64,000 nucleotides of DNA from Apostichopus japonicus (lineage: Eukaryota; Echinodermata; Holothuroidea; Aspidochirotida; Stichopodidae), in NCBI RefSeq assembly GCF_037975245.1, contig NC_092576.1, positions 40,056,111-40,120,110 of the forward strand, in the 5' to 3' direction. The position numbers were made by a program, and so were the translations under genes. Positions 24,321 through 35,789 of the stretch are shown here, piece by piece (within the stretch, counting starts at the first letter, position 1; every line of letters starts with the position of its first letter). The notes beneath the pieces were generated by a model. It was not told where the DNA came from. It did no database searches and was given only the letters and a program-made list of their open reading frames with translations.

Positions 24321-24800
24321 TCCTCCCATACATGTGAACTCAATTACGTTTGAGTTTGAGATTATTTCCACAATTAAAAAAAATATACAAAAGTACGATA
24401 ATTTTTTAGAAGATGGTATAGGAGGACTAAAGGAGCAGAGCATTTTCGGGCTGTTCCCCTTTAAACCAAGCTAACGATATTTGGTTACATTCTTGCAAAG
24501 CGCCACTAAAACCTCTACAGGTCGTGACGTTAATATTTCCAAATTTAGTTTTCGACGCAATGTTATGTAGCATCTTTACTTAAACTTAGTTCGTCTAATT
24601 TCACAAACATCAAGTACTGTTTAAAAATTAATTTTGTTTGCATCCAAAGGTACAACTTAACCTCCGGAAAAAAAGCGGCAAAGGCTATACAAGATTTCAG
24701 GTTAGTTTGTGTATGAATACCGAATGGGGAATCGAAGGGCCGACAAAGTTGTGTTACTTTCGGACAGACAACGATTAAACAAAATTAGTCTGCTTCCACC

Positions 24801-24922
24801 ATGCCTGTGTGTACCGTCTGTTACGAGAAACTGGAAGCACTCCAGAACAAAGTAAACGATCGTCTTTTAACTATAAACATGGGAAATGCTACTATTCGAT
24901 GGGCACTAATGCAAACAGCTTT
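24801..24922 (+). CDS. Candidate first coding exon, unknown protein
   Basis: An ATG in a fair context (CTTCCACCATGC) opens a 42-codon frame beginning MPVCTVCYEKLEALQNKV and running to a good donor, GCTTT|GTAAGC, just before its stop. It has a CxxC pair followed by a likely short amphipathic helix. No family is recognised and no following exon was identified before the DIRS remnant at 25069. The support is only the start context, the codon run and the donor. Confidence 0.3.
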
Positions 24923-25068
24923 GTAAGCCTCCATCCTTTTCTTCCATAGTTAACTTTTCCCGTCGTGCGCACAAATTGATCATTCCGCAATTTAACAATC
25001 ATTTGCGGACATAAATCGCAGAGGTTATATGTGACTTAAATTAAGCTTTAGGATCCAGGATAAAGTGT

Positions 25069-25407
25069 GTGTCTACCTACATTATGTCGACAGAAATACT
25101 GCTTAGTCACCATCAGCTACTACCAGAGGAGGACAATCTGAAATCTGACAGGAAGGCCGATGATGTACTGAGGCCTTTGGTTCCAAAAGGTAGACTACTT
25201 TTTCGAGAAAATGAAAACGTCCCTGTACATGGCTTAAAGAAGGCTAGAAGTTATAAGTGGTTCACAGAAAAGCAAATCCGCCCATCGTGGTGGAAGACTT
25301 ATTCGGGGCCAGTTTTCGCCGTTTGTTCCAGAGGAACTCATCGAAAGAGATGCGGTGACTACCTAAAGTTGTTCAAAGTTGGAAAACCAGAATTAGGCTC
25401 AGTTTAG
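25069..25407 (+). pseudogene. DIRS-type gag-like fragment
   Basis: 112-aa frame with EILLSHHQLLPEED, then RPLVPKGRLLF, corresponding to EVLMRHHQQLPEDPD and LLGPLARLVYD in copy A. It continues into a basic, aromatic tail (YKWFTEKQIRPSWWKTYSG). It is truncated at the 5' side and followed by out-of-frame sequence. Confidence 0.65.
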
Positions 25408-25953
25408 ACGTCTATAGTATTATACACAACCTCCATATCCACATTATCATCGTACAAGCATCCTAAGAACGGTGGCAGCTTTAATAACTAGCCTTGTGTT
25501 TGTTCACCTAGAAACTCTGCGCAGACGTGCTCATGGAAAACACTGGTCAACCAGGGGCATTCATGAGGCTCCTCCAGGAATGTTAACCAACAGCAGGACA
25601 GAACTAGAAAATTGGGTCCAGCCAATCAAATATTCCTTCGAAAACAAAGCCTAACGGTGCTCATAATACCGTGACCCATCTGACGGTAGGTAGAGAACAG
25701 CAACATTTCCAACGAACTGAAGAGTTTTCCGTCAGGATCTGTGGGTTCTGAACTTGGTCTCGTGTGATTGTGTAGAGCTCATCTCACGGCCCGGAGGTTT
25801 GGGAAAGAAGATCAAACAAGTACACCGAACCCAAACTTACTGGAACTCAAGAACTACAGAAACTACTGAACAAGAACGCTGTAGTTAGGAACACGGGGGA
25901 GAAGGGACTCAAGTTTCCTGGATGTCGACAAGGTTACACAAGAAAGACAAGTT

Positions 25954-26220
25954 ATGATTCAATTTCAAACCACCCAACAAGATTTTCGTGAAACCGAAAA
26001 GATATGGCATGAAGACATTACCAATGACCGTCGCATTCCTAAAACAGGGCATGCAGGCCTCGACGGTGTTTCTCTTAAACGAATATCTTCACATACTTAC
26101 CAAAAAACCAAGACATATTCGTCACCACCAAGAAAAGTTCCATGCAAGATTTTTATCAAGTTCCCCTACCAAGTAGGATGCCACATCACTATGGGTCTCA
26201 ACAGGGTGGCAGAAACCTGA
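25954..26220 (+). pseudogene. DIRS-type reverse transcriptase fragment, two frames
   Basis: In the frame starting at 25988, RYGMKTLPMTVAFLKQGMQA followed by STVFLLNEYLHI parallels FRMETLAIVIPNLAKGMWAS / SVNLKDANFYIPV of copy A. The DLKDAYF aspartates have been lost (FLLNEYL). The 25954 frame ends FPYQVGCHITMGLNRVAE, where the family has LPFGLxTAPRVFTRV. It is heavily eroded. Confidence 0.65.
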
Positions 26221-26384
26221 TCAAAGATGGACAACGGCCATTTTGTATTTTGAGAATTGAGGGCGCTTCAAAGGTGACGTAGGCAGGCCATTTCGTAACT
26301 TCAAAACAATGAAGCTTTGCATACGAGTTATAGTCTATTCGCACTATGTTCGAGCATTTCGCTTAGTTTATTTTGCAGGTTAAA

Positions 26385-26417
26385 ATGCCTGAATGCCAAG
26401 CCTTTGGTTGTGTTAAC
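26385..26417 (+). other. THAP-like N-terminus (MPECQAFGCVN), fragment
   Basis: An ATG opens MPECQAFGCVN, which fits the start of a THAP zinc finger (M-P-x-C-x4-C-x-N). No later THAP residues (the W and the C-x2-H pair) can be followed, and from about 26413 the DNA is antisense to the P2RX7-like ORF. This is either a broken THAP exon joined to an inverted sequence or a chance match. Confidence 0.3.
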
Positions 26418-26712
26418 CGAATTCATGTATGTTGGTCAGACATGCTACTGCGTTCAACAAAGCTTTTTCCGCGAACAATCTATTACAGCATACCCTCTCC
26501 TTCTCGCTTTCCAATGGCAAACAGAGCGCAAACAGACACCATTCTTCGCAGTGGCTCGCGGAACTGGTACTCGTATCAGCAACGGAATTCGAGCCAACGT
26601 CACCAACAGTCGCGGACTGTGATTGTTTGCACAACTCCTCCTCTCGATGTCTCAGCTCTTCCTCTGAATATTCTGGTTTGAAAAGATACGGATCCAATCC
26701 AATGGCTTCCAT
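26413..26712 (-). pseudogene. P2RX7 ballast-domain-like ORF (99 aa), lone and degraded
   Basis: The frame opens with a short lead, then YLFKPEYSEEELRHREEEL, the common start of stand-alone P2X7-intracellular-domain proteins of invertebrates. It has a serine/threonine-rich linker at residues about 30-52, then EEWCLFALCLPLESEKE and VCCNRL, matching the family's WCxCGxC...E...CC zinc cluster. The second cysteine of the WCxC pair is F here and the GxC glycine is missing, so zinc binding is doubtful. The frame stops after LTNIHEFG, earlier than the usual domain end. In mammalian P2RX7 this module is the cytoplasmic ballast; in invertebrates it often occurs alone with unknown role. It lies inside the DIRS copy B. 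Confidence 0.6.
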
Positions 26713-27539
26713 TTTCTTTTTTTCGAGATATTTGCTCGACAGTAAATGATTTCACTTTTGGAGTGCAATGGTGGATGTAAGTAACGCTATCGCTAGGACT
26801 GAATATGCGGTCAAAGCAGTCTAAACATAGTTATATCAAATCGTTGAAAAGATCCCAAAGTTTATATTTCCACTGATATTCGTTACAATGATAATTTTAC
26901 ACACTTTTTAAGCAATTTTAACAGACCAATAAAGACAAAAGATATTTTTTGATTGATATTTTATTCATCGCTATTGTTGAAAGTACAATTATAATTATTT
27001 TATGGATTGGCAACAATTTTTCTTGAAATACGCCGAGTGGCTCGCTTTTGTCACGGTACATCCGGGAACTGGCTCAATTCAACAAAATGGCGCGACACAT
27101 GAACTCGATCAAATCGTTTTTTTTTCATCTCAAAGAAGGGATTTTTATGCTTTTCTATTGCTTTTACCAGAAAGACCATCTGTCAAAACGGAAGAATGGA
27201 CGCAAAAATAGCTAGGGTTTATTTCTCCTTTAAGGCCTGCCTTCACCAGACAGGATCCATCAGTTACTCACATCAATCCGCCAAATTTGTCAAAATAAAT
27301 TAAATCTTGTCAAGGTCTTGGCTATTTTCAGACTTTGAATTCAAAACACCAATTGCACTATTACAAGCGAATCCAGTCTGAGGAAGATAGTTACACTCAA
27401 TCCTTTCTACCCTGTTCAAGAAACCCGTAACGTGCGTTTATTTCGTACTCATCGCTGAGTAACGGTTTTCACTAACACTTACAGACAAGGGAGAACGAAA
27501 TCAACTGACTTAGGACCTTATTCCTTGAATTCATCAGAA

Positions 27540-27995
27540 CAATATACGTTTCCATGTGACTCATATAACGGTCAAAGGAACCAACATCGCAGATGCTCTG
27601 TCACGGGGCCATCTCAGTGGAACGGGGTGTTCAATATCAAACGAAACTTGCAATTCACTCTTCCGGAGATGTTTTCGACCGAACATCAACTTCCTTGTAT
27701 CTACGATTAATATTAACTTGACAAACTGTTACTCTTGGTCACTTCACCAGCTAGTCTGTACAGCATATGGAATCGTGTTCGACTGGAAAGTGATCAAAAC
27801 TCAATGGCCGTTGGAAGTTACATCAAGCAAAGCAAGCACGATCCAAGTCACTACTGGTTTTCCTTGAGACATTGGATCCCGCTGCTGAAGAGCGTGCTCT
27901 CCTTTGTCCCTGAAGTTCCACTGTTTACTTTTTACTTCTGCTACAGGGCATTGCTAGATTCACACTTTAAGTTTCTAAACCTGACTGCTTGAACA
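27540..27995 (+). pseudogene. DIRS-type RNase H end and following region, frameshifted
   Basis: The 27556 frame reads ITVKGTNIADALSRGHLSG (family: HxxGxxNxxADALSRG), then ISNETCNSLFRR and FRPNINFLVST (family: FGxPxIDLFAS), in the same order as copy A. The 27735 frame adds HWIPLLKSVL where the family has a 'WFPLLxxL' segment. The DALSRG signature is intact, but the surrounding frames are broken. Confidence 0.75.
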
Positions 27996-28010
27996 CTTTC
28001 CATTCTTCAG

Positions 28011-29316
28011 AGACCAGGGCGATTCGGCGAATGCTTCTGATAAGCAGCTTACATAAAATTCGCATCTCTGTATACAGTTTAGGAATGGTGTTCGTCAGTT
28101 CTGGCATTTCCCGTGAAATATTATCTTTATGGGGGTATTTCCGGTGGAGAACCAGACACCATTAAGAATTATGGATCCGCCATCTTGTCCTTTCATTAAG
28201 ATTTCTGCGATGGGTCGACAGTTGGCAACCTTGGACCAAATTAGGGATAAACAGTGGAAAGTACATGCATTTACGTTGACCTCTACCAAACGTTTAAGAA
28301 CCATGTTTGTTTGTTAAGTGTAAATTGGGAATCTCGGACGGTCGTTTTGAAAGTATACATATTTTGTTTTCTTTCTTAAAAGCTCTCTGTCAAGAGAAGG
28401 TGTATAGAGAAATCATTCCAGAAGAGGAGAACATTAGAATACGAAGAAATGAAGTAATAACAAGGAGATGGTCAGGAGGATTCGGTTCTAGATGAGGAAA
28501 AACAAAGAGGATCCTTTGCCTTTGTGATCATCAGAACCAGGTTTGAGGAGTTTTGTCCCATTTATAAACATGTATGCATCATTCAGGATCAATGTTACTC
28601 AAACTACAGTCGATTACCACATAGTTGTAATCATTCTGGGCTAATACTAGCATCCATGGACTTGTAAAGAGAGATTATTTCACTCCAAACTCAATTATCT
28701 GCTTTTTAAAATCGGCGTTTTGTAAAATTCTTGATAGAGGTCATAAACCAAAAGCCAAATAAACACTACTAGACTATTTTAGACATTTTGACCTGATGAT
28801 TTGATAATTGTCGATCGCAATGATCTTTCCACTATTCCCAGCATATTTAATAACTGGTGAGTGCAAAGAATGTTTTCTGGTAAACACCATTGCTATTTTA
28901 GTCATTTCCCAAATTTGTTTCCTGTGATTGGTTGCATTTGTGAATCAGGTAAGATTTAGTTGTGAATCTCCAAACACTGCTGACTGCCAGTCAGAAAAAT
29001 GCTACATATTTTGTTTCACCAACTGAATCGTAATAAAAACCGACGAAATATTCATCACCCATCTCTATAATAGTTTAGATATATTCCAGACTTGATTAAA
29101 GTTGAGTGTTTATACATTTATAATTGTTGGTTTGATACAAACTTCAGCTTTCAACCTCACAGTTTAAACTTCTCCAATCTCATTTCTTCTTTTTGCATAT
29201 ATCCTTTGCAGATATTGTATTTCCTTCAAATGTTCAGAGATTGCAACTGCTGGGTTGAAGCTTGCAGAGGAATCCGTGTACATTTGAAAGACAAGTTTTC
29301 ACTGATGATGCAGGAA
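28011..29316. other. No gene recognised
   Basis: Short ORFs at 28095-28495 and 29092-29322 have no recognisable domain. No DIRS recombinase motif was found here. Confidence 0.35.
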
Positions 29317-30185
29317 AGGTAATTCACTACGACATGATGGAATGGAGTATATTATTATGTAATAACATTGGAACAAATTAAATGTTTTATTTCTTCTGAA
29401 ATCAAAGCACTGGATTGATTTACAGTAAGCTGGAGAACCAAGCTAATAAGCATGTTGAATAATTTTTTTATCAGTTCTGTGTAACTACTGTATCATAGGG
29501 GATCAACTACCATTTTATATATCATGTTTAGGGTATGATGAAGAAACAGCATAAGTATCAATTGGAATGGCTTCATCCACTCGTGGCAAAAATTCAATTT
29601 TTTACCTGAGTAAAAGAAATCATGTCAATAAATTTTTATTTTCGTTTAATTTTGCCAGGTGGGGGTGTGACCATGTGCAGAAACACTTACTACGTTCATA
29701 GTCTCAATATGAGGAATAGGTTAAGTATTGAATGATGGAGCATGTAAAGGTAATTCGAAAAGGTAATTCACTACAGCATGATGGAATGGAGTGTAATATT
29801 ATATAATAAAATTGGAACAAGTTAACAGTTTCTTTCTTCAGAAATCAAAGCACTGGACTGATGTACAGTAAGCTGGAGAACCAGGCTAATAAGCACGTTG
29901 AATAAACTTGTTATCAGTTCTATGTAACTACTGTATCATATGGGATCAACTACCATTTTTTTTTATGATGTGTAGGGTGTGATGAAGAAACAGCTTAAGT
30001 ATACATTGGAATGGCTTCATCCATTCATGACAAAACTTCACTTTATTAACCTTAGTAAAAAAAAAAACAATACATATTTATTTTCGTTTAATTTTGCCAG
30101 GTAGGGTGTGACCATGTGCAGAAACACTTACTACGTTCATAGTCTCAATATGAGGAATAGGTTAAGTATTGAATGATGGAGCAGT
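29317..30185 (+). repeat. Tandem duplication of about 440 bp (two copies)
   Basis: Copy 1 runs from AGGTAATTCACTACGACATG at 29317 to GAATGATGGAGCA near 29745. Copy 2 runs from AGGTAATTCACTACAGCATG at 29761 to about 30185. The blocks share the same order (AAGCTGGAGAACCA, GGGATCAACTACCATTTT, CATGTGCAGAAACACTTACT, TGAGGAATAGGTTAAGTATT). Similarity is high, with small indels, pointing to a fairly recent event. Confidence 0.85.
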
Positions 30186-31399
30186 GGAGGATGGACAGGA
30201 GGGAAGGAAGGGCGGAATATTGGGGTAGGGTGGTTGACAGGAGTAGATGTATAGGGGAATGAGTGTCCCTAATGGACTACTTGAGGTATTGGTGTCTTTA
30301 TTTTCTAATGGAATAGTATTGAAAGGCAAATCGGTTCTGATTCCCATTATAGTTAAAACATTCGATTATACTTCTTATCATATTAAAGCCATATTTAAGT
30401 ATGTTGCAACCATGTCGCACTCATGATGTAACCGTGTTTGAACCTTGCAACAGTAATATCCAGGGAATGTATGAACAGTCATTGATTATTTATACAAGTG
30501 TTATCTATTTTAATCTCACTCTAAAAGCTTTAATCTGTGAAAAGGTTGGTTTGAGGAAGATGTCTTGCATCAAAATGGTGCAACAAGCTGTAAAATATAT
30601 TTCAAACTTTTGCAATATTCCATTTTATTTTGTTGTTTCTGTTTCATCAGTATTTCCTGACTTGAGTGGAACCAGTTAAACATGTCACTGCATTCTTCTC
30701 TAACGTTAAGGAATTATTAAATTAATGTTTATAAACATGATTACAGAGAGACAGGCTGGTCGTTGTAGGTTTAGAATCCATTGACTCCATTTAATACTAC
30801 TTCGCCTCATGATGTGTATTCTTCTGAACATTTATGCATCAGTGGAGAATAACATAATTAAATATTAATAGAGGATGAAATTTTAATTGATGTACAATTG
30901 TTTTGTGATCATTGTATCCTCCGATAAGATGAATTCTGATTGCCAGGAATTACACAATATTCATTTGCAAATGTACCTACTGTTAAACTACACTGAGTTT
31001 GCACAGATATGTTGATATCTGAATGGTCAGCAATGAGCAGAAACTGGTTCTCTTTTAGAAGCATACGTAGACATTTCCAGAACGGGGAATTAGTTAAGGA
31101 CGTTTAACATCAAACGAATACAATATGTTTCTTCCGATCACAAGCAAAGTTTGCAGAGATGAGCCTTCAGTCTTTCTTTAAAAGAGTGTTCCGGGGTAGC
31201 ATTTTTATTATGCTGAACCAATGAGCTTCAGGACTTGGAGCAGACAATGCAAAAGATGAGTCAGCATGGTAAGACTTTGTTGAAGATTCAACAAGATTAA
31301 CAGACTGTGAGGAAAGTAGATTGCGACTAGGTGTGTAGACGGAAATAAGACTGGAAAGATATAATCAGGTGCAATATGCATACAAACACCGGTATGTCA
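30186..31399. other. No gene recognised
   Basis: Contains a G-rich stretch around 30190-30260. The 92-aa ORF at 30401-30679 has no recognisable domain. Confidence 0.35.
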
Positions 31400-31540
31400 T
31401 AAGTGGGGTCTTAAACGATACACGGTATCTTAAACGAGTATCGTAAATGATAAACGGTATCTTAAATGAGTATCGTAAATGGTAAACGGTATCTTTAACG
31501 ATCTAAAATATAGACGCTTTCTTAAACTATACACGGTATT
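31400..31540. repeat. Short tandem repeat, unit about 32 bp, about 3 copies
   Basis: ACGGTATCTTAAACGAGTAT, then ACGGTATCTTAAATGAGTAT, then ACGGTATCTTTAACGATC, with TCGTAAATG between them. Confidence 0.75.
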
Positions 31541-33166
31541 TTATCGGTAACCAGGCCATACCTCGTAGACTAGTGTTTTGATGTGGTTCTTCGTTTTGTA
31601 ATTTAATTCGTGATTAATCAATGAGTCGCCGTTTGAAAAGTTATACTTTATTAGTGAGTGATGACAGACATCTGTTAGGCGTGACAGTTTCGTAATCGAG
31701 TCGAAAGGTGATAAACACATTGTTACAATTGAATAAGCACTAAGCGAAGTACACAGTTCTTTATTTTTAAAATATTCTGTACATGAAAGAAGGCCCCGTG
31801 TAATTATTAGTCGTTAATATGTGCCTTTACAGAAATGTTACGGTCGACAATAATCGCCAGTTCTAAGTGTGTACCCCTGTATGAGTGAATACCAGGTATT
31901 CATTGCAGCATTACATCACATAAAGGGAAACTTCAATTGATCGTTAGTAACCCTAATTGAACTTGATAATATATCATCCTTTTTCTAATTTGAAACGAAT
32001 ATGAAGTATGTCGTTCCTAAGACATTTACATTTCACCTCAACCTCTCTCTTAACCACAGTTCCAATACTCCATATAATATTAGTAGACAAGAATTCATGC
32101 TCATTAAGTCAGCTTGAGATATATAAAATATTTTAGGCTCTCTTAATTGATGTCACATGACTTATTCACTTAACTCTATATATATACATTCCTCCACAGC
32201 CCCTCTCTTCCTTCCAATGATATTGTGCAGTTGATACAAATATTTCAATTCCTTTCCACCAAGTCGGATATTTTTCTTCATTTAATAATTCACATTACAT
32301 AAAAAATCCCAAACTCTTTCGCACCTCCCTCCTAACTTCTATTTATAGTCATAATATTTATATAGTGACCTAGTCATATCAAAAGGCACTTTCCTCATTT
32401 TTGATTACTTTGCACCCTGCGAGTACATCCCGCTACCATCACCACCCCGCTCTAAGATTGTATATAGTTGACCTAACCGTTCCTTCTAAGAAACACCCGC
32501 CCCCACTCGGGAAATCCACCTCTCTCATCACGTCCTATCGAAACATACAATATGACCATTTAAATACTAATATCACTTAATTTTGAAGTATTAATTGAAT
32601 TATCAACAGTTAATGTCATAACAATACTTATTACAATACCAAACCCATACGACTATACACATGGTTCATTTTTTTTTTATATACACAATGATATTTACCG
32701 TAGGTTTCCAATAAAGCAAAGCTAGTTTGCAAAATAATTACATAAATGTACCAAAGAAGTGATAAAAATGAAATAACCTAACGTAGGTATATATCCATGT
32801 ACAATATTTCACATGACATTGCATAGTCAAGCTCCGAATGTTTATCATAATGATTCCTCATTGACGGTAAGCACCGACATATGTTGTCATTCCTCTGGCC
32901 ATGTAAGTCATTGTACTGCGTATCCCAGAGAGAGTATTTCTAGAAATAGATAATACAAGTTGCAGTAATCACAGTAATTTGACGTTCGTTTGACCTCAAA
33001 CTATTTACTATCATGACGCCAGTTGCTGCAAATTCCTTAGTTATGCTGTTGATGACATCATCTACATTAGACGCTCATGTGTCTTCTAGAGACCGAGAGT
33101 ATTTTCAGAGACAGGAGAACAAAGATTGAGGTTGTCTTCAATAACCTTTGTATACTGTGTATTCAT
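31541..33166. other. No gene recognised; may be 3' untranslated or flanking DNA of the receptor tail
   Basis: AT-rich without convincing ORFs. If the exon ending at 33167 is terminal on the minus strand, its 3' untranslated region would lie here. A minus-strand polyadenylation signal close to the stop was not seen. Confidence 0.35.
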
Positions 33167-33184
33167 CTACCATAATCCATGTTT
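33167..33184 (-). CDS. Candidate terminal exon of the downstream receptor cassette
   Basis: The minus-strand acceptor TTTCTTTTTTACTTTCTGCAG has a strong pyrimidine tract. Entering in phase 0 from the exon at 35203-35273, the frame reads KHGLW and then stops (TAG at 33169-33167). The exon is supported only by the acceptor and by phase compatibility with three upstream exons; a different frame would stop a little later. Confidence 0.35.
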   Translation of the reverse strand, partial: KHGLW

Positions 33185-33929
33185 CTGCAGAAAGTAAAAA
33201 AGAAACGATTAGACAAATTATGACCTTTAACTATTCTATGATATAAATATAGACTTGGATATCTTTCCAAAAAGCTTTGTCTGTGTCTTAATTGTGAGAT
33301 GGGATTAATAATAATAGATGAATATGTTTCAAAACACCCCAAGCATATAAACTCATTGTTACAAATAGGCGAATAGGCGTCATGTGCATAATACAGACTT
33401 GGTGTTTATAACAATAATATGTTAAAAGTTGTTGATTTAACCAATATAGTGGGAAAGGAACAGTGTCGTTGTAAATTAACTTCTACAAGAATGAATATTC
33501 GTTTCTTAAACGATAAATAACATGTGTCCTACATTGCTGTTAAACGTCATTTGGGATATTAAACATACACACTACTACTAACTGGGGGAAAACTAACTAG
33601 TAAAATATAACAATGGAATAGAGCGAAGTGGTTTATGACTAGGATTCAAACCAGTGACGGTTGAGTTACAAGTCGCTGGTTTGACCTGTTCTAGTGATAA
33701 AGTTGGTACTTCCAATTATTTATAATCGTATAGTTCTATAGCTATCCGTTGTTCATGCACTCGCATAGTTATATTTTAGAAACCAAACCTATCTTGAAAT
33801 CCCCTCCCTGCCGATTTCTAGGTTGCATTTGCGGAATGCTGGGGGAGGGGATGGGGGTTGATCCATGTTTACTCGGTATTCAAAGTAATGTGGCATCTGA
33901 TTGGCACCCCCGGCAAGGAAATTGCTATA

Positions 33930-34110
33930 AAGGTATCTCCACCAACTAAGTGCTGGAAAACTCAGTCAGTGGATCCCTGGACTTGTAATCAAGAGATCCC
34001 TGGTTTGATCTCGTTATAGACTTAAGTTTATTTGCTCCTTGTCTAAACTTTACAAGTCAGTTTCCTATTATTCGATATACTTATATATAGAATATATACA
34101 AAGTAATTTC
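33930..34110 (+). repeat. tRNA-derived SINE-like sequence, copy 1
   Basis: AGTGCTGGAAAACTCAGTCA, then GACTTGTAATCAAGAGATCC and TGGTTTGATCTCG resemble the D arm, anticodon arm and B box of a tRNA. A related copy follows at 34240. Near 33640-33700, GGATTCAAACCAGTGACGG looks like an inverted B-box half. Confidence 0.45.
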
Positions 34111-34239
34111 TCTCATAAATCACCCCCAGGTCACATGTTCGAATACCGTTATAACCATCCTAAAATTATGTTATTAAGTGTTGTAGTGTAAATACATGGT
34201 AGTGTGTTTTCTGATTGGGACTCCAACATTAGTTGGTGG

Positions 34240-34400
34240 CAATACCTATATAGCCAAGTGCTGGGTAGCTCAGTTGTTAAATCACTGGCTTGTAATCCAT
34301 AGATCACAGGCTTCACATATCGTTCTTACCATAGATTCTTTTGTTTCTACTATTTATTTCTTTAGTAGAATAACTATGTTAACTCACTACCAGTAGAGTA
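34240..34400 (+). repeat. tRNA-derived SINE-like sequence, copy 2
   Basis: AAGTGCTGGGTAGCTCAGTT with AAATCACTGGCTTGTAATCC then ATAGATCACAGGCTTCA: a good A-box and anticodon-arm likeness with a worn B box. The same AAGTGCTGG lead occurs in copy 1. Confidence 0.5.
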
Positions 34401-35202
34401 ATATCTTCATGCTTACTAAATTAAATTTAGAGTGATTGGATCGTTATAATTGTTTTCTACTATATTAACTAAACCTAATCATTCGATTGTTAGATTAATT
34501 AGTTAATTGTCTCCCTGTGCCATTACTGTATGGCAGGTTTTGTCAAAACAACAATGTATCATCGTTAGAATGTAAAATAGGCATAACGTGTCATGATAAT
34601 AACCGTGTTCAGTTATTGTTATTTACTTTGAGCAAAACTTTTATGTTTACTACTTACTATATTGTATGTATTTATAAACTCCATACATCCCTTTAATCCA
34701 ATGAATGCATGCTGAGTGGTAGTTTTTTACTTAATCACTCTTATCCACTGAAAATATCTTTAGTTGTGTTTAGTTACTATTTTTATGTTAACTACTTACT
34801 GCAATGTATCTTCCTATTTACTATTTACATCCCTTAATCCAATGTTTGTATATTGAGTGTTAGAAAGGTACTAAATCACATTACTCCACTTATTTGATGT
34901 TTACTCATATTTATTTACTAGATCACTTTAATCCACCCATTGCATGTTTACTTATATTTATCTATTCTATTACATCTCTTTTATCTGAAATGTCCTTACA
35001 TCGTGTGTTCATTGACCTAATTGCTGTCTGTATCTGATTTCACATCACATTAGGATCACATTCCTCTCAGGAAACATTTATTCCCATTATATTCGTTATT
35101 ACACAATATGACTCGAATTTCAATATTTTTCTGTTGTTTTTGTTAGTGAGTTTAATCACTGATGTCTTCCCAAACACTACCTAATAAACATGTGGTACTT
35201 AC
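34401..35202. other. No gene recognised (probable intron)
   Basis: AT-rich with loosely repeated blocks such as TTTATGTT(T/A)ACTACTTACT and CCCTTTAATCCAATG at about 34640-34860, so a diverged local repeat is likely. Confidence 0.4.
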
Positions 35203-35273
35203 GAGCCAACCACCAGATTCTTGATCCAACAGATATTCTTGATGCGACTTAGTGCTGTCAGGAACCCAGAACA
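35203..35273 (-). CDS. Receptor C-terminal cassette B, penultimate exon (candidate)
   Basis: Minus-strand acceptor TTTCCTTTCTTTCAG|TG and donor GGCTC|GTAAGT bound a 71-base segment. Entered in phase 1 from the exon at 38611-38678, it reads FWVPDSTKSHQEYLLDQESG then GWL, with no stop, and leaves in phase 0. A second frame is also open, so the reading frame rests on the phase chain. No domain is recognised; the charged, Tyr-containing sequence would suit the end of a cytoplasmic protein. Confidence 0.45.
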
Positions 35274-35789
35274 CTGAAAGAAAGGAAATCGGTTTGTCAA
35301 TGAAATAATATGTTCTGTGTACGATGACTGAAACAATATTAACGTATTATTGACCGACTGACATTAATCAATCCCAATAGTAAACATATGTGAGGTTCAA
35401 ATGGAACCTGGTGTATTGGCCTACATCTAACATGCAGGAGTCACGTCTAAACCTTAGGACTAAGCCGGTCTTGATTTATACTCGTGAACAAGACATGTCA
35501 ACTGAAATTTTCTGTTGATACCTCCTTTACTACACAAATATACTTGAAGTAATACTAACAAACTAATATTATTATAAAACAACAGCAATTGGTAAATGTA
35601 GAATAATTATATAATTTTTGCCAAAATCAATACATTTTTAATTTGTACTTAATACGTCCGTGGTGTTAACCGGAAGCTTCGGTCGAATGGACGGCTTGTA
35701 AAACATAAAAACATTAAAGACAAAACATTAGAGAGAATAATGTAAATTTTCATAATATATATAAACATCTTTTAATATTGTACATAATT

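Larger units (their letters stand above)
25069..28010 (+). mobile_element. DIRS-like retrotransposon remnant (copy B), interrupted
   Basis: Plus-strand relics in the proper order: gag-like (25069-25407), RT (25954-26220), then after about 1.3 kb of foreign sequence, the RNase H-distal region (27540-27995). Motifs match copy A at 1-3101. The interruption holds a P2RX7-ballast-like ORF. No tyrosine recombinase or terminal repeat was identified downstream. Confidence 0.75.

Noticed and set aside
34240-34320. Functional tRNA gene
   Set aside because: The B box is degraded and no full cloverleaf can be drawn; read as a SINE instead.
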